Notes under the pieces: generated by a model
Told to the model about the DNA's origin: nothing
Database searches by the model: none
What the model saw: the letters and a program-made list of their open reading frames with translations, nothing else
Program-made: the position numbers and the translations under genes
Origin: Nocardia xishanensis NBRC 101358
Lineage (GTDB): Bacteria > Actinomycetota > Actinomycetes > Mycobacteriales > Mycobacteriaceae
Assembly: GCF_001613365.1 (NCBI RefSeq)
Contig: NZ_BDCF01000010.1
Coordinates: 62,001-126,000 of the forward strand
DNA length: 64,000 nucleotides
Reading direction: 5' to 3'
Part shown: positions 16,356 to 25,087 of the stretch, in pieces
How positions within the stretch are numbered: the first letter of the stretch is position 1
Layout: each line of letters opens with the position of its first letter

Positions 16356-16493
16356 GGCCTCCAGAATAGGCGGCAACTCTCCCGCGCCCAGCACCGCATA
16401 AGAGGAGTTCAGCCTCACAGGAAGCGTCGCGAACGACAGGACTACCATGCTTGGCGAGACAGGGTGGCCATCGCCACCCGACCAGCCGCACGT

Positions 16494-16531
16494 GTAACAC
16501 TGGCGAAACACAGCCTTGACTGTAGGGAAAC
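16494..16531 (+). promoter_or_regulatory. GlnR binding site upstream of glnA1
   Basis: Four pentamers at exact 6-base spacing: GTAAC (16494-16498), GAAAC (16505-16509), TTGAC (16516-16520), GAAAC (16527-16531). This matches the actinobacterial GlnR consensus GTnAC-n6-GAAAC-n6-GTnAC-n6-GAAAC with a single deviation. It lies 77-114 bases before the glnA1 start, as expected for nitrogen-starvation activation. Confidence 0.85.
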
Positions 16532-16607
16532 ACCGCATCCATAGCGTCTGGTCGCGACGAACCCATGCAATCGACACTGGCTGGGAACCGATCCGTAAGG
16601 AGAACAA

Positions 16608-18044
16608 GTGACGTTCAGCACGGCCGATGAGGTCATCCAGTACATCAAGGAAGAGGACATCGAGTACGTCGATATCCGCTTCAGCGATCTTCCCGGTGTG
16701 CAGCAGCACTTCTCGATCCCGGCCAAGGCCTTCACGGCTGACCTCGCCGAAGAGGGTCTAGCGTTCGACGGTTCGTCCGTCCGCGGCTTCCAGTCGATCG
16801 ACGAGTCGGACATGCTCCTGCTCCCCGACTACTCCACCGCGCGTATCGACCCGTTCCGCGCCGCGAAGACGCTGAACCTGAACTTCTTCGTCCACGACCC
16901 GTTCACCCGCGAGGCCTACTCGCGTGACCCGCGCAACATCGCGCGCAAGGCGGAGGAGTACCTGCGGTCGACCGGCATCGCCGACACCGCGTACTTCGGC
17001 CCCGAGGCCGAGTTCTACGTCTTCGACTCGATCCGTTACGAGTCGAACATGAACGGCGCGTTCTACGAGATCGAGTCGATCTCCGGCTCCTGGAACACCG
17101 GCGCGGAGTTCAACCCGGACGGCACCCTGAACCGCGGCTACAAGGTCCGCAACAAGGGTGGTTACTTCCCCGTCGCGCCGTACGACCACTACGTCGACCT
17201 GCGCGACAAGATCTCGACCAACCTGCAGAACGCGGGCTTCGAGCTCGAGCGCGGCCACCACGAGGTCGGCACCGCGGGCCAGGCGGAGATCAACTACCGC
17301 TTCAACACCCTGCTGCACGCTGCCGACGACCTGCAGCTGTTCAAGTACATCGTGAAGAACACCGCGTGGCAGGAAGGCAAGACCGTCACCTTCATGCCGA
17401 AGCCGCTCTTCGGTGACAACGGCTCGGGCATGCACGTGCACCAGTCGCTGTGGAAGGACGGCAAGCCGCTGTTCCACGACGAGGCCGGCTACGGCGGTCT
17501 GTCGGACATGGCGCGTCACTACATCGGCGGCATCCTGCACCACGCGCCGTCGCTGCTTGCGTTCACCAACCCGACCGTGAACTCCTACCACCGTCTGGTT
17601 CCGGGCTACGAGGCCCCGATCAACCTGGTGTACTCGCAGCGCAACCGCTCCGCGGCGGTCCGCATCCCGGTCACCGGCAACAACCCGAAGGCCAAGCGCA
17701 TCGAGTTCCGCGCGCCGGACTCCTCGGGCAACCCGTACCTGGCCTTCGCCGCCATGCTGATGGCCGGCCTGGACGGCATCAAGAAGAAGATCGAGCCGCT
17801 GGCCCCGGTCGACAAGGACCTCTACGAGCTCCCGCCGGAGGAGGCCAAGAACATCCCGCAGGCCCCCACCAGCCTGGCGTCGGTCATCGACCGCCTCGAG
17901 CAGGACCACGAGTACCTCACCGAAGGTAACGTCTTCACCCCGGACCTGATCGAGACCTGGATCGACATCAAGCGCACCCAGGAGATCGCTCCGGTGAACC
18001 TGCGTCCGCACCCGTACGAATTCGAGCTCTACTTCGACGTGTAA
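16608..18044 (+). CDS. glnA1: Glutamine synthetase type I (GlnA1)
   Basis: A 478-aa enzyme that condenses glutamate and ammonia to glutamine using ATP; it forms a dodecamer in the cytoplasm. Visible: the beta-grasp N-terminus with [10 protein letters not shown], the ATP/Mg site with [43 protein letters not shown], the flap/loop NRSAAVRIP and [15 protein letters not shown]. Tyr406 in [11 protein letters not shown] is the adenylylation site, so it is the target of GlnE encoded 10 kb downstream. It starts with GTG behind GGAGAA. Expression is probably under GlnR (box at 16494-16531). Very strong codon bias indicates high expression. A hairpin terminator follows, so it is monocistronic. Confidence 0.97.
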   Translation: MTFSTADEVIQYIKEEDIEYVDIRFSDLPGVQQHFSIPAKAFTADLAEEGLAFDGSSVRGFQSIDESDMLLLPDYSTARIDPFRAAKTLNLNFFVHDPFTREAYSRDPRNIARKAEEYLRSTGIADTAYFGPEAEFYVFDSIRYESNMNGAFYEIESISGSWNTGAEFNPDGTLNRGYKVRNKGGYFPVAPYDHYVDLRDKISTNLQNAGFELERGHHEVGTAGQAEINYRFNTLLHAADDLQLFKYIVKNTAWQEGKTVTFMPKPLFGDNGSGMHVHQSLWKDGKPLFHDEAGYGGLSDMARHYIGGILHHAPSLLAFTNPTVNSYHRLVPGYEAPINLVYSQRNRSAAVRIPVTGNNPKAKRIEFRAPDSSGNPYLAFAAMLMAGLDGIKKKIEPLAPVDKDLYELPPEEAKNIPQAPTSLASVIDRLEQDHEYLTEGNVFTPDLIETWIDIKRTQEIAPVNLRPHPYEFELYFDV

Positions 18045-18067
18045 GCCGTCGTACGGCAAGGTGTCTC

Positions 18068-18099
18068 GAGCCCTTCCGCACTTCGGTGCGGGAGGGCTC
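18068..18099 (+). terminator. glnA1 terminator
   Basis: A 14-bp stem (GAGCCCTTCCGCAC / GTGCGGGAGGGCTC, one G-U pair) closed by a TTCG tetraloop, 23 bases after the stop. Confidence 0.85.
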
Positions 18100-18179
18100 G
18101 TCCCGTTTCGGGACCGAGATCCACCCCTCTGCCACGAGCCGATAAGCCCCGACTGGCACGGTGCGGCTAGAACGGTGGC

Positions 18180-19193
18180 ATGACCGACGTAGCATATTGG
18201 GCGCCACAGACTTCCGAACCGCTTCAGTTCGTCACCGATCTGGTCGGTGACGCGATCGTGCAGCCGAATCCAGGGGCGCGGGTTGTCATTGATCCAGAGG
18301 TAGCCGCGAAGAGCGTTGCTGCTGAAGCTCGCTCACGTATCGCGGCGGTGCTGGACGGGTTCGGCGGGGCACCGGCTGTTCTGCTCAGCGGTGGCGTGGA
18401 TTCGATATATGTTGCGGCCGTGGCGGTTTCGCTTGGCGCGAGACCGAATGCGATTACGGTCGTGACCGAAGGACAGTCCGATGAGGCGAATGCGGCCGTC
18501 GTGGCGAAGGCGCTGGGGCTTCGTCATGATGTCATCCGGCTTTCTGCGGCCGAGGTGGTCGATCTTGCGCGGGAGGTGATGGCGCGACTCGGTACGTCGG
18601 AACTGTGGGAAGTCACGGCTGGGATACCGATTCTCGCTGCCCGTCGCCGCCTCGGCATCATCGACGACCTCGGTGCGATTCTCACCGGCAGTGGCGCTGA
18701 CGCGATCTTCGGTGGAGGGCGGAAGCTGTCGTACGCGGTGGGCTCCGATGAGGCGCGGGTCGAGCTCGATCACCTCATCCGCGCCGAGACGGCGGCGAAT
18801 TTCCGGGAAGCGCGTTTGGTGCCCAACTTCTATCCGGCGCTTCTCGATGAGCATGCCGATCGGCTCGTTCATGTATTCCAGACCGTGCGGTGGTGGCAGG
18901 TGGCTGAACGGTTCGCTCCGCCGGTGCTTTTCGGTGTGCACGATGGCCGTCAGGTCGACAAGCTGGCGTTGCGGATCGCTGCCGAACATGAGCTCCCCGC
19001 CGAGGTGAGAACTCTTGCGTGGGCCGCGAAGTCGCCCATTCAGCGATCCTCCGGCCTCATGTCCGTCCTCGCCGCCGCTGCCCGGACTTACGCCGCGAAC
19101 CTCGCGGGCGCCCAGACTTACAGCGACCCGCGCACCGAGGATGCCGAGGCCGTCGCGACCCGCCTGTATCTCTCGATTCTCGAGCACCGCTAG
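18180..19193 (+). CDS. Asparagine synthase-like ATP pyrophosphatase, no glutaminase domain
   Basis: A 337-aa protein homologous to the synthetase half of class B asparagine synthases. The PP-loop SGGVDS (70-75) binds ATP, TVVTEGQSDEANAA resembles the substrate-binding stretch, and LTGSGADAIFGG is the second conserved loop. The N-terminal glutamine amidotransferase domain (Cys2 of AsnB) is absent: the protein begins with about 50 non-matching residues. It may use free ammonia, need a partner, or make another amide or adenylated product as beta-lactam synthetases do. It sits just after the glnA1 terminator and has its own ATG. The last 60 residues are helical and Ala-rich. The substrate is unknown. 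Confidence 0.75.
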   Translation: MTDVAYWAPQTSEPLQFVTDLVGDAIVQPNPGARVVIDPEVAAKSVAAEARSRIAAVLDGFGGAPAVLLSGGVDSIYVAAVAVSLGARPNAITVVTEGQSDEANAAVVAKALGLRHDVIRLSAAEVVDLAREVMARLGTSELWEVTAGIPILAARRRLGIIDDLGAILTGSGADAIFGGGRKLSYAVGSDEARVELDHLIRAETAANFREARLVPNFYPALLDEHADRLVHVFQTVRWWQVAERFAPPVLFGVHDGRQVDKLALRIAAEHELPAEVRTLAWAAKSPIQRSSGLMSVLAAAARTYAANLAGAQTYSDPRTEDAEAVATRLYLSILEHR

Positions 19194-19214
19194 AACCGCG
19201 AATCGAGACGAGTG

Positions 19215-19406
19215 GTCTTGCGGAAAGCTGGTGGGGATTCAGCAGCACCCACGTGCTTGCGCTGCGTGAGCACTTCGCCGAGCGCGCCGAAGATACCCGC
19301 GGCATCGATTCGGACGACGAGTACATGATCGAGTACAGCAGACGATCTGGACAAGCTGCGTGCTCGACTTCGAGCTCTCCGGGCACGAGATGGGGACTAC
19401 GACTGA
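19215..19406 (+). pseudogene. Possible frameshifted gene remnant
   Basis: One frame reads SWWGFSSTHVLALREHFAER and continues to DDEYMIEYS. After a frame change near 19335, another frame reads DDLDKLRARLRALRARDGDYD and stops at 19404. The pieces look like one short helical protein broken by a frameshift, with no start site. Family unknown. With the KstR-type site it fills the 364-base gap before the phosphatase gene. Confidence 0.3.
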
Positions 19407-19531
19407 CCGCTAATCCATCCCGGCAGTCGATCTGAGGCACCAAGAGGCCGCCGCACCCAAACGCTGGATCCCGTTGGGCGGGTTGTAAATCCCGCTGACC
19501 GGGTCGACCGCGACGAACCTGAGAACTCGCT

Positions 19532-19545
19532 TAGAACACGTTCTA
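19532..19545. promoter_or_regulatory. KstR-type operator
   Basis: TAGAACACGTTCTA is a perfect 14-bp palindrome that fits the KstR consensus TnnAACnnGTTnnA, the repressor of cholesterol catabolism genes in mycobacteria, rhodococci and Nocardia. It ends 12 bases before the phosphatase ATG. Confidence 0.65.
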
Positions 19546-19557
19546 GTGTCGCCCGGC

Positions 19558-20448
19558 ATGAAGATTTCATTCATTGCTCTCATCGGTGCGGCGCTCAGTG
19601 CGCTGGCCTTGGTCTCCACCCCTGTTCCGCCGAGCGCGGTGGCCGAGCCGACGGTGGAGGCGTCGGCAACCCGGATCGACTTGCAGGGGGCCGTCAATGT
19701 TCGGGATATCGGAGGCTATTGGACGTATGACGGGGCTCGGGTCAAATCGGGCAAGGCGTTTCGGGCCGATTCGCTGGAGAAGCTGACCGATGCGGATGTG
19801 CAGAAGCTGGGAACGCTGAATCTGCGTGCGGCGGTGGATCTCCGAACGCCAGCCGAGGTGCAGTTCGCGGGGAAGGACAAGCTGCCCGCCGGTGTTTCGG
19901 CGGTCGCTCGGCCGATCGACGACACCGGTTTGTTCCAGCAGATGTTGCAGGCGATCCAGTCGCGGGATCCGCAGAAGCAGGAGGAGTTGCTTGGCAACGG
20001 GCGGGCCGAGCAGATCATGGCCGGGGTGTATCGCAGTTTCCTGAACGAGGCCTCGCGCAACGCCTTCGGGCAGACGATCCGCGACCTGGCGAACTCCGAC
20101 CGCGCCACGCTCTACCACTGCACGGCGGGCAAGGACCGCACCGGCTGGCTCACCTACGTGGTGCTGCGCGCCGTCGGCGTGCCGGAGGGCACGGCTCGGC
20201 AGGACTATCTGCTGTCCAATCAGTACCGCGCCGCCGCCGATGCCAAGCTGCGTGAGGACGTGAAACGCGCTGGGCTGATGCAGAACCCAGACTTGTTGAT
20301 CCCGCTGCAGGAGGTGCGCGACGTCTACCTGGACACCGCCATCCAGCAGATGGAACAGAGCTACGGCGATTTCGGCAAGTTCCTCACCCAGGGCCTCGGC
20401 CTGGATCCGGGCACGATCCTGAAATTGCGCAAGAACCTGGTCGGCTGA
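19558..20448 (+). CDS. Secreted tyrosine-protein phosphatase (Y_phosphatase3 type)
   Basis: A 296-aa protein. The first 29 residues form a signal peptide (MKISFIALIGAALSALALV, cleavage near AVA). The domain begins with NVRDIGGY (47-54) and contains the P-loop HCTAGKDRTG (187-196, catalytic Cys188, Arg194), as in the PtpB/LipA class of M. tuberculosis, which dephosphorylates phosphotyrosine, phosphoserine or phosphoinositides. The conserved Asp after the P-loop region is plausible in RQDYLLSNQYR. The ATG is 12 bases behind a KstR-type palindrome, so expression may be derepressed by sterol metabolites. An earlier GTG at 19546 is a weaker start. A terminator separates it from the convergent next gene. 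Confidence 0.9.
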   Translation: MKISFIALIGAALSALALVSTPVPPSAVAEPTVEASATRIDLQGAVNVRDIGGYWTYDGARVKSGKAFRADSLEKLTDADVQKLGTLNLRAAVDLRTPAEVQFAGKDKLPAGVSAVARPIDDTGLFQQMLQAIQSRDPQKQEELLGNGRAEQIMAGVYRSFLNEASRNAFGQTIRDLANSDRATLYHCTAGKDRTGWLTYVVLRAVGVPEGTARQDYLLSNQYRAAADAKLREDVKRAGLMQNPDLLIPLQEVRDVYLDTAIQQMEQSYGDFGKFLTQGLGLDPGTILKLRKNLVG

Positions 20449-20460
20449 AGCCTCTGATCC

Positions 20461-20493
20461 CGAGCCCTCGCCATCCGAGGTGGCGGGGGCTCG
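20461..20493. terminator. Bidirectional hairpin terminator
   Basis: A 13-bp stem (CGAGCCCTCGCCA / TGGCGGGGGCTCG, one G-U pair) with a 7-base loop between the convergent phosphatase and TY-Chap-like genes. Confidence 0.75.
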
Positions 20494-20502
20494 GCGCTGT
20501 TC

Positions 20503-20955
20503 TCAGTGGTCGGTGCTCGGCTTCACGACGAGCCCGAGGACGGTGAGATCCAGATCGCCGGACGCCTCGGTCCAGCCCATGGCGCGCAGCTCGCTGGGCG
20601 CGCGCACGCCGAGCGCGTGTCGCAGGCCGAGAGCGACCGACCGGGCGAATTCGACCAGGACCGGCTCGGCCAGCGGCCAGAACAGGCTGCGCTGCCAGTT
20701 GTCGATCTCGAGCCGGGAGACCGGCGCCTGCCAACCGAGTTCGCGCAGCATCCGCTCGTCGTCGGCGGACATCGGCTGGGCCAGATAGCGATTGCCCGCG
20801 AGCTCGGCGGACAGCTTGATATCGAACTGCACGAACTGGACATACCGGTTGCCGGGCGCGGCGATGATCAGCGTCGCGCGCGAGGGTAGTTGGGCCAGGC
20901 AGCGAGCCAGCGCCTGCACGAATCGGTCCCAATCCGTGGTCACCGGCTCGGTCAT
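20503..20955 (-). CDS. TY-Chap-like (secretion-chaperone fold) small protein
   Basis: A 150-aa soluble protein beginning MTEPVTTDWDRFVQALARCL. An amphipathic helix is followed by strands (ATLIIAAPGNRYVQFVQF) and two further helices, in the order seen in type III chaperone-like / YbjN-like domains. NCBI names comparable actinobacterial proteins TY-Chap domain proteins; this is from memory. The ATG has a GGGGGA site. No enzyme motif and no clear partner gene are visible. Confidence 0.6.
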   Translation of the reverse strand: MTEPVTTDWDRFVQALARCLAQLPSRATLIIAAPGNRYVQFVQFDIKLSAELAGNRYLAQPMSADDERMLRELGWQAPVSRLEIDNWQRSLFWPLAEPVLVEFARSVALGLRHALGVRAPSELRAMGWTEASGDLDLTVLGLVVKPSTDH

Positions 20956-21105
20956 ATTTCCCCCGGTCGATCGCACTAGAGCCCGATCATACGCCGACCT
21001 GCCTGAGACACCGGGCGAATCTTTATGGCGGCTCCGCGGGCCTGCCGATCGCACCCCACATTCCGGGGCTGGACGGCGGCCCAGGTGACGCACCATAGTC
21101 CTCTG

Positions 21106-22755
21106 GTGCGAGTGGGTTCTGTGGTGGCGCGGGTGGCGGCCGGAGTGGCGTTGACGCTGGGTATGGCGACGCCCGCGGCGGCCGAACCGCCCGGCGTGCC
21201 GTTCACCTGGTGGCAGGCCTATCTGACCGCACCGGACGGCACCCGCCTACACGCTGACGTGCTGCGCCCGCCCGGCCTCACCGACGACGCCAAGACGCCG
21301 GTGCTGCTCACCGTGAGCCCGTACCGCTCGCACCTGGCCTACCTGACCCACCCGCTGCCGGAGGGCGGCCCGTCCGTCGAGAACCTGCCGGTCGATGACG
21401 CGCTGCGGGCGGGCTACACCTATGTGCTGGTGGATCTGCGCGGGTTCGGCGGCTCGAACGGCTGCCCGGACTACGGCGGACCGGGCGAACGGTCGGACGT
21501 GGTCACCGCGGTGGAATGGGCAGCTTCCCAGCCTTGGTCGACCGGACGGGTCGGCATGACGGGCACCTCCTACGAGGCGTGGACGGGCATGCTCGCGCTC
21601 GCGGCGAAGCCGAAGGGACTGGCGGCGGTGGCCGCGTTCGCACCGGTGGTCGACCCGTACTCGTACCTGTACATGCGCGGCGTCTCGTGGAAGTTCTCCG
21701 GGAAACCGGTGACGGACAACGGCATCCGGCCCGCCGACCAGGTCGGCTTGGAACATCTCGCCATCGCCTCCACCCCCGCGCACTGGAGCGACTCCCCCGA
21801 ATATCAGGCGAACGCGGTGAGCATGCCGCCCGGCTGCGCCGAACGCTACGTCGACCTCACCACCGACCACGACGCCGCCAACCCCGGGTGGCGCGAGCGT
21901 GACCTCGTGGACGATTTGCGCGGCAACACCATTCCGCTGTTCCTCAGCCAGGGCTTCCTCGACGCCAACACCCGGCCGGACCGCGTCTTCGAGATGTGGC
22001 AGGGCCTCGGCCCCGGCGAACACCGCGCCTGGTTCGGCCCGTGGGGGCATACCGACTGCCACGCCAAATGCGGCACACCGTTTTTCGACGGCGAGCTGAT
22101 GGCGTTCTTCGATCGGCACGTGGCCGGCAAGGACGTCGAGGTGCCAGGCCCCCGGGTCAGGGTTGGTCAGTTCGACGGCGGCTGGCGGGCCGAAACCTCC
22201 TGGCCGCCAACGGATTCGACCCGCGTAGCGGTGCAACTGCGGACCGGCTCCTACACCGACCGCGGCCTGCTGCCCGGCCGGGATCGCGAGATCTGGTCGG
22301 TGTCACAGCCGTTGGCGGAGCAGACGCATCTGTCCGGCATGGCGACGGCCGCGCTGCGACTCACCGGTCCGGAATCGGCGACCGTCGGTGTCGAGCTCTA
22401 CGACATCGCGCCGGACGGACGCGCCACCATCGTCACCCGCGGCATCGCACCGGTGCGGCCCGAGGTCGAGCTCCGGCTGCTGGCCCAGGACTGGCCGCTC
22501 GCCACGGGCCATCGGCTCGGCGCGAAGATCACCGACGTGATCGACGACGTCTGGTCGCACGCGCCGAGCAATGCCGCCGTCACCGTGCACGCCGCACGCT
22601 TGGAGCTGCCCGTGCTCACCACCCCGCGCAGCCCCGACCTCACCGGCGGGACACCCGACATGCACGCGAGGTGGCGCGTCGAGAAGAGCTTCCAGCTGGG
22701 CCCCGACATCATGAACGACCCGGCGACCGCCGTCGACCTTCCGACTTCAGGGTGA
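21106..22755 (+). CDS. CocE/NonD family secreted hydrolase
   Basis: A protein of about 549 aa with a signal peptide (Val/Ala-rich core, cleavage after PAAAE-type site near residue 25). The catalytic domain has TAPDGTRLHADVLRP, LVDLRGFGGSNG, and the nucleophile elbow GMTGTSYEAW with Ser. The Asp/His partners are plausible in FLDANTRPDR and GPWGHTDCH. A C-terminal jelly-roll domain (about 370-520) is the beta-sandwich of the X-Pro dipeptidyl-peptidase (S15) family. Members are esterases, acylases or dipeptidyl peptidases; substrate unknown. Start choice is uncertain: GTG at 21106 gives a compact signal peptide, GTG at 21085 is possible. Divergent from the TY-Chap gene. Confidence 0.82.
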   Translation: MRVGSVVARVAAGVALTLGMATPAAAEPPGVPFTWWQAYLTAPDGTRLHADVLRPPGLTDDAKTPVLLTVSPYRSHLAYLTHPLPEGGPSVENLPVDDALRAGYTYVLVDLRGFGGSNGCPDYGGPGERSDVVTAVEWAASQPWSTGRVGMTGTSYEAWTGMLALAAKPKGLAAVAAFAPVVDPYSYLYMRGVSWKFSGKPVTDNGIRPADQVGLEHLAIASTPAHWSDSPEYQANAVSMPPGCAERYVDLTTDHDAANPGWRERDLVDDLRGNTIPLFLSQGFLDANTRPDRVFEMWQGLGPGEHRAWFGPWGHTDCHAKCGTPFFDGELMAFFDRHVAGKDVEVPGPRVRVGQFDGGWRAETSWPPTDSTRVAVQLRTGSYTDRGLLPGRDREIWSVSQPLAEQTHLSGMATAALRLTGPESATVGVELYDIAPDGRATIVTRGIAPVRPEVELRLLAQDWPLATGHRLGAKITDVIDDVWSHAPSNAAVTVHAARLELPVLTTPRSPDLTGGTPDMHARWRVEKSFQLGPDIMNDPATAVDLPTSG

Positions 22756-22830
22756 CGAAGCGGGCCGTCCACCACGGCAGCACCGACCAACCCGTCCCGT
22801 TCGCCGACGCGCGTGTTGAAGAATGCAGTG

Positions 22831-22869
22831 ATGCTCACGAACACGCCGCCCCCGACCGGTGCCCGATGA
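22831..22869 (+). CDS. Possible mini-ORF coupled to the M20 peptidase
   Basis: A 13-codon frame (MLTNTPPPTGAR) whose TGA overlaps the peptidase ATG as ATGA. The PPP run could stall ribosomes. Its own ribosome site is weak (GAAGAA), so this may be chance. Confidence 0.2.
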   Translation: MLTNTPPPTGAR

Positions 22870-24242
22870 CGCCCGCGACCACCCCCGCCGGGGTCGACGA
22901 CCGCGTCGCCGAGCGGCTCGCGGCGGCGCTGCGCTGCGCCACGGTGTCCACCGAGGACTCGACCGGCGCCGCCGACGCCGCCTTCGAGCAGCTCGCCGCG
23001 CACCTGGAGCGCTCGTTCCCGCTGGTGCACGCCGAACTCGAGCTCGAGCTGTTCGGGCACAGCAGGCTCTATCGCTGGCCCGGCGTCGAACCGGGACCTG
23101 CCTGCGCGATCCTGCTCGCCCACCAGGACGTGGTGCCGGTCGACGACGCGCGACGCTGGACCCATCCGCCTTTCGACGGCGTGGTGGACGACGAGTTCGT
23201 CTGGGGTCGCGGCGCCATCGACGACAAGAGCAGGCTGATCGCCATCCTGGAGGCGGTGGAGTCCGCGCTTGCCGAAGGCGTGCGCCCCCGGCACACCCTC
23301 TACCTCGCCTTCGGGCACGACGAGGAGATCTTCGGCGACGCGGGCGCCGTCCGGATGGCGGACCATCTGCGTAGGCACGGCGTGCACGCGGAGCTGCTGC
23401 TCGACGAGGGCGGCGTGATCACCGAGGGCGTCGCCGACGGCGTCGACCTGCCGGTGGCCTCGATCATGCTGGGCGAGAAGGGTTATGCCACAGTGCGGCT
23501 CCGGGTGCAGGAGACCGGAGGGCATTCCTCGATGCCGGGCAGGCAGACCGCGGTCGGCCGGATCGCCAGGGCGGTGGGGCGCATCCAGGACCATCCGATG
23601 CCGCTGCGGCTGACCCCGGTGATCGCCGACATGCTCACCCGGCTGCGCGCGGTGATGCCGGAGACTCGCAGGCGGCTGCTCGGCATCGCCGCTCTCGCCG
23701 GGCCGATGATCACCAGGATCATGGCCGCCCGCCCGCAGACCGAGGCGCTTGTGCGCACCACCACCGCCCCCACCGTCATCAGCGGCGGCGTGAAGGCGAA
23801 CGTCCTGCCGCAGCGCGCCGAGGCGCTGGTGAACTTCCGCATCCTGCCCGGCGATTCGGTGGCCGGGGTGCTCGCGCACTGCCGCAGGGTGATTCGCGAT
23901 CCCGGCGTGCAGGTGGAGCTGGTCGGGATGTCGTCGGAACCGTCGCGGACCACCGCGCCCGGCCCCGCGTTCGAGCTGGTCGCCCGGCTGGCCGAGACCG
24001 TCGTCCCCGGCATCGCGGTCACCACCGGTCTCGTGCCCGGCGCCACCGACTCGCGCCACTACGACGATCTCGCGGCCACCCGGTGCAACTTCGCGCCGAT
24101 CGTGCTGACCCAGGACGACCTGGCGACAATCCACGGAACCGACGAGCGCATCTCCCGGGTGAACTACGCTCGGCTCATCGAGTTCAATCGGCGGTTGATC
24201 GAGGAACTCGCGCATGGTTCTACCCGAGAGGAGCGCAGGTGA
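22866..24242 (+). CDS. M20/M25/M40 family metallopeptidase
   Basis: A 458-aa di-zinc amidohydrolase of the M20 class. Metal and catalytic residues are visible: LLAHQDVVPV (His86), GRGAIDDKS (Asp119), FGHDEEIFG (Glu153/Glu154), and a late His in RHYDDL. The dimerisation/lid domain (about 215-340) includes GGHSSMPG. It resembles the carboxypeptidase S / PM20D1 subgroup, which cleaves N-acyl amino acids or dipeptides. The ATG at 22866 lacks a strong ribosome site but is the first sensible start. It overlaps the next gene by four bases and so heads an operon with a monoacylglycerol lipase and lumazine synthase. Confidence 0.87.
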   Translation: MTPATTPAGVDDRVAERLAAALRCATVSTEDSTGAADAAFEQLAAHLERSFPLVHAELELELFGHSRLYRWPGVEPGPACAILLAHQDVVPVDDARRWTHPPFDGVVDDEFVWGRGAIDDKSRLIAILEAVESALAEGVRPRHTLYLAFGHDEEIFGDAGAVRMADHLRRHGVHAELLLDEGGVITEGVADGVDLPVASIMLGEKGYATVRLRVQETGGHSSMPGRQTAVGRIARAVGRIQDHPMPLRLTPVIADMLTRLRAVMPETRRRLLGIAALAGPMITRIMAARPQTEALVRTTTAPTVISGGVKANVLPQRAEALVNFRILPGDSVAGVLAHCRRVIRDPGVQVELVGMSSEPSRTTAPGPAFELVARLAETVVPGIAVTTGLVPGATDSRHYDDLAATRCNFAPIVLTQDDLATIHGTDERISRVNYARLIEFNRRLIEELAHGSTREERR

Positions 24243-25078
24243 CCCGCATCGAGGACGGTCATTTCGAGGGCACGGGCAGCCGGATCGCTTGGCGCGCATG
24301 GCTTCCCGAGACCGCGGCCAAGGCGGTGGTCGTGCTGGTGCACGGCGTCGCCGAGCATTCCGGCCGGTACGGTCACGTCGGAAAGCGGCTGGCCGACGCC
24401 GGGTTCGCGGTCTACGCGCTCGATCACCTCGGCCACGGCAAGTCCGCGGGCAGCAAGGCGAACATCGGCTCCATGGCGGGCTCCGCGGACAATGTCGAGG
24501 GCATGCTCGACATCGCCGCCCGTGAACAGCCCGGCGTGCCGAAGTTCCTGCTCGCGCACTCGATGGGCAGCTTGATCACGCTGTATCTGGCCACTCGGGC
24601 GCCGATCGACGTGGCGGGCATCGTGCTCTCCGCCCCGCCGCTTGACATCCCGGTCGTCAACCCGGTGCAGCGACTGCTGGCGCCGGTGCTGTCCCGGCTG
24701 ACGCCGAATCTCGGTGTGCTGACGCTGGATTCGTCGATGATCAGTCGCGATCCCGCGGTGGTCGCCGCCTACGACGCCGACCCGCTGGTCTATCGCGGCA
24801 AGCTCCCGGCCCGCACCGGCACCGAGATCCTCAACGGGACCGAGACGGTCAAGCGGCGGCTGGACAAGCTCACCGTCCCGCTGCTGGTGCTGCACGGCAC
24901 CGAGGACGCGCTCGCCGCACCGTCGAGCACGGACCTGATCGAGCGCGGCGCGGCTTCGAAGGACCTGACCGTCATCCGCTACGAAGGCCTCTACCACGAG
25001 ATCTTCAACGAGCCGGAGCAGGACCGGGTGCTCACCGACGTGGTCACATGGCTGGAGGCGCACCTCACCGAGCCGTAG
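24239..25078 (+). CDS. Monoacylglycerol lipase-like alpha/beta hydrolase
   Basis: A 279-aa Ser hydrolase of the Hydrolase_4 / monoglyceride lipase class (compare Rv0183). VVVLVHGVAEHSGRYGHV (30-47), LDHLGHGKSAG and the nucleophile elbow LLAHSMGSL (Ser108) are present; HGTEDALAAP and YHEIFNEPE supply the Asp and His. It releases fatty acids from monoacylglycerols. It starts with a GTG that overlaps the M20 stop (GTGA) behind GAGGAG. Ten bases separate it from ribH. Confidence 0.88.
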   Translation: MTRIEDGHFEGTGSRIAWRAWLPETAAKAVVVLVHGVAEHSGRYGHVGKRLADAGFAVYALDHLGHGKSAGSKANIGSMAGSADNVEGMLDIAAREQPGVPKFLLAHSMGSLITLYLATRAPIDVAGIVLSAPPLDIPVVNPVQRLLAPVLSRLTPNLGVLTLDSSMISRDPAVVAAYDADPLVYRGKLPARTGTEILNGTETVKRRLDKLTVPLLVLHGTEDALAAPSSTDLIERGAASKDLTVIRYEGLYHEIFNEPEQDRVLTDVVTWLEAHLTEP

Positions 25079-25087
25079 GATCCGGTC

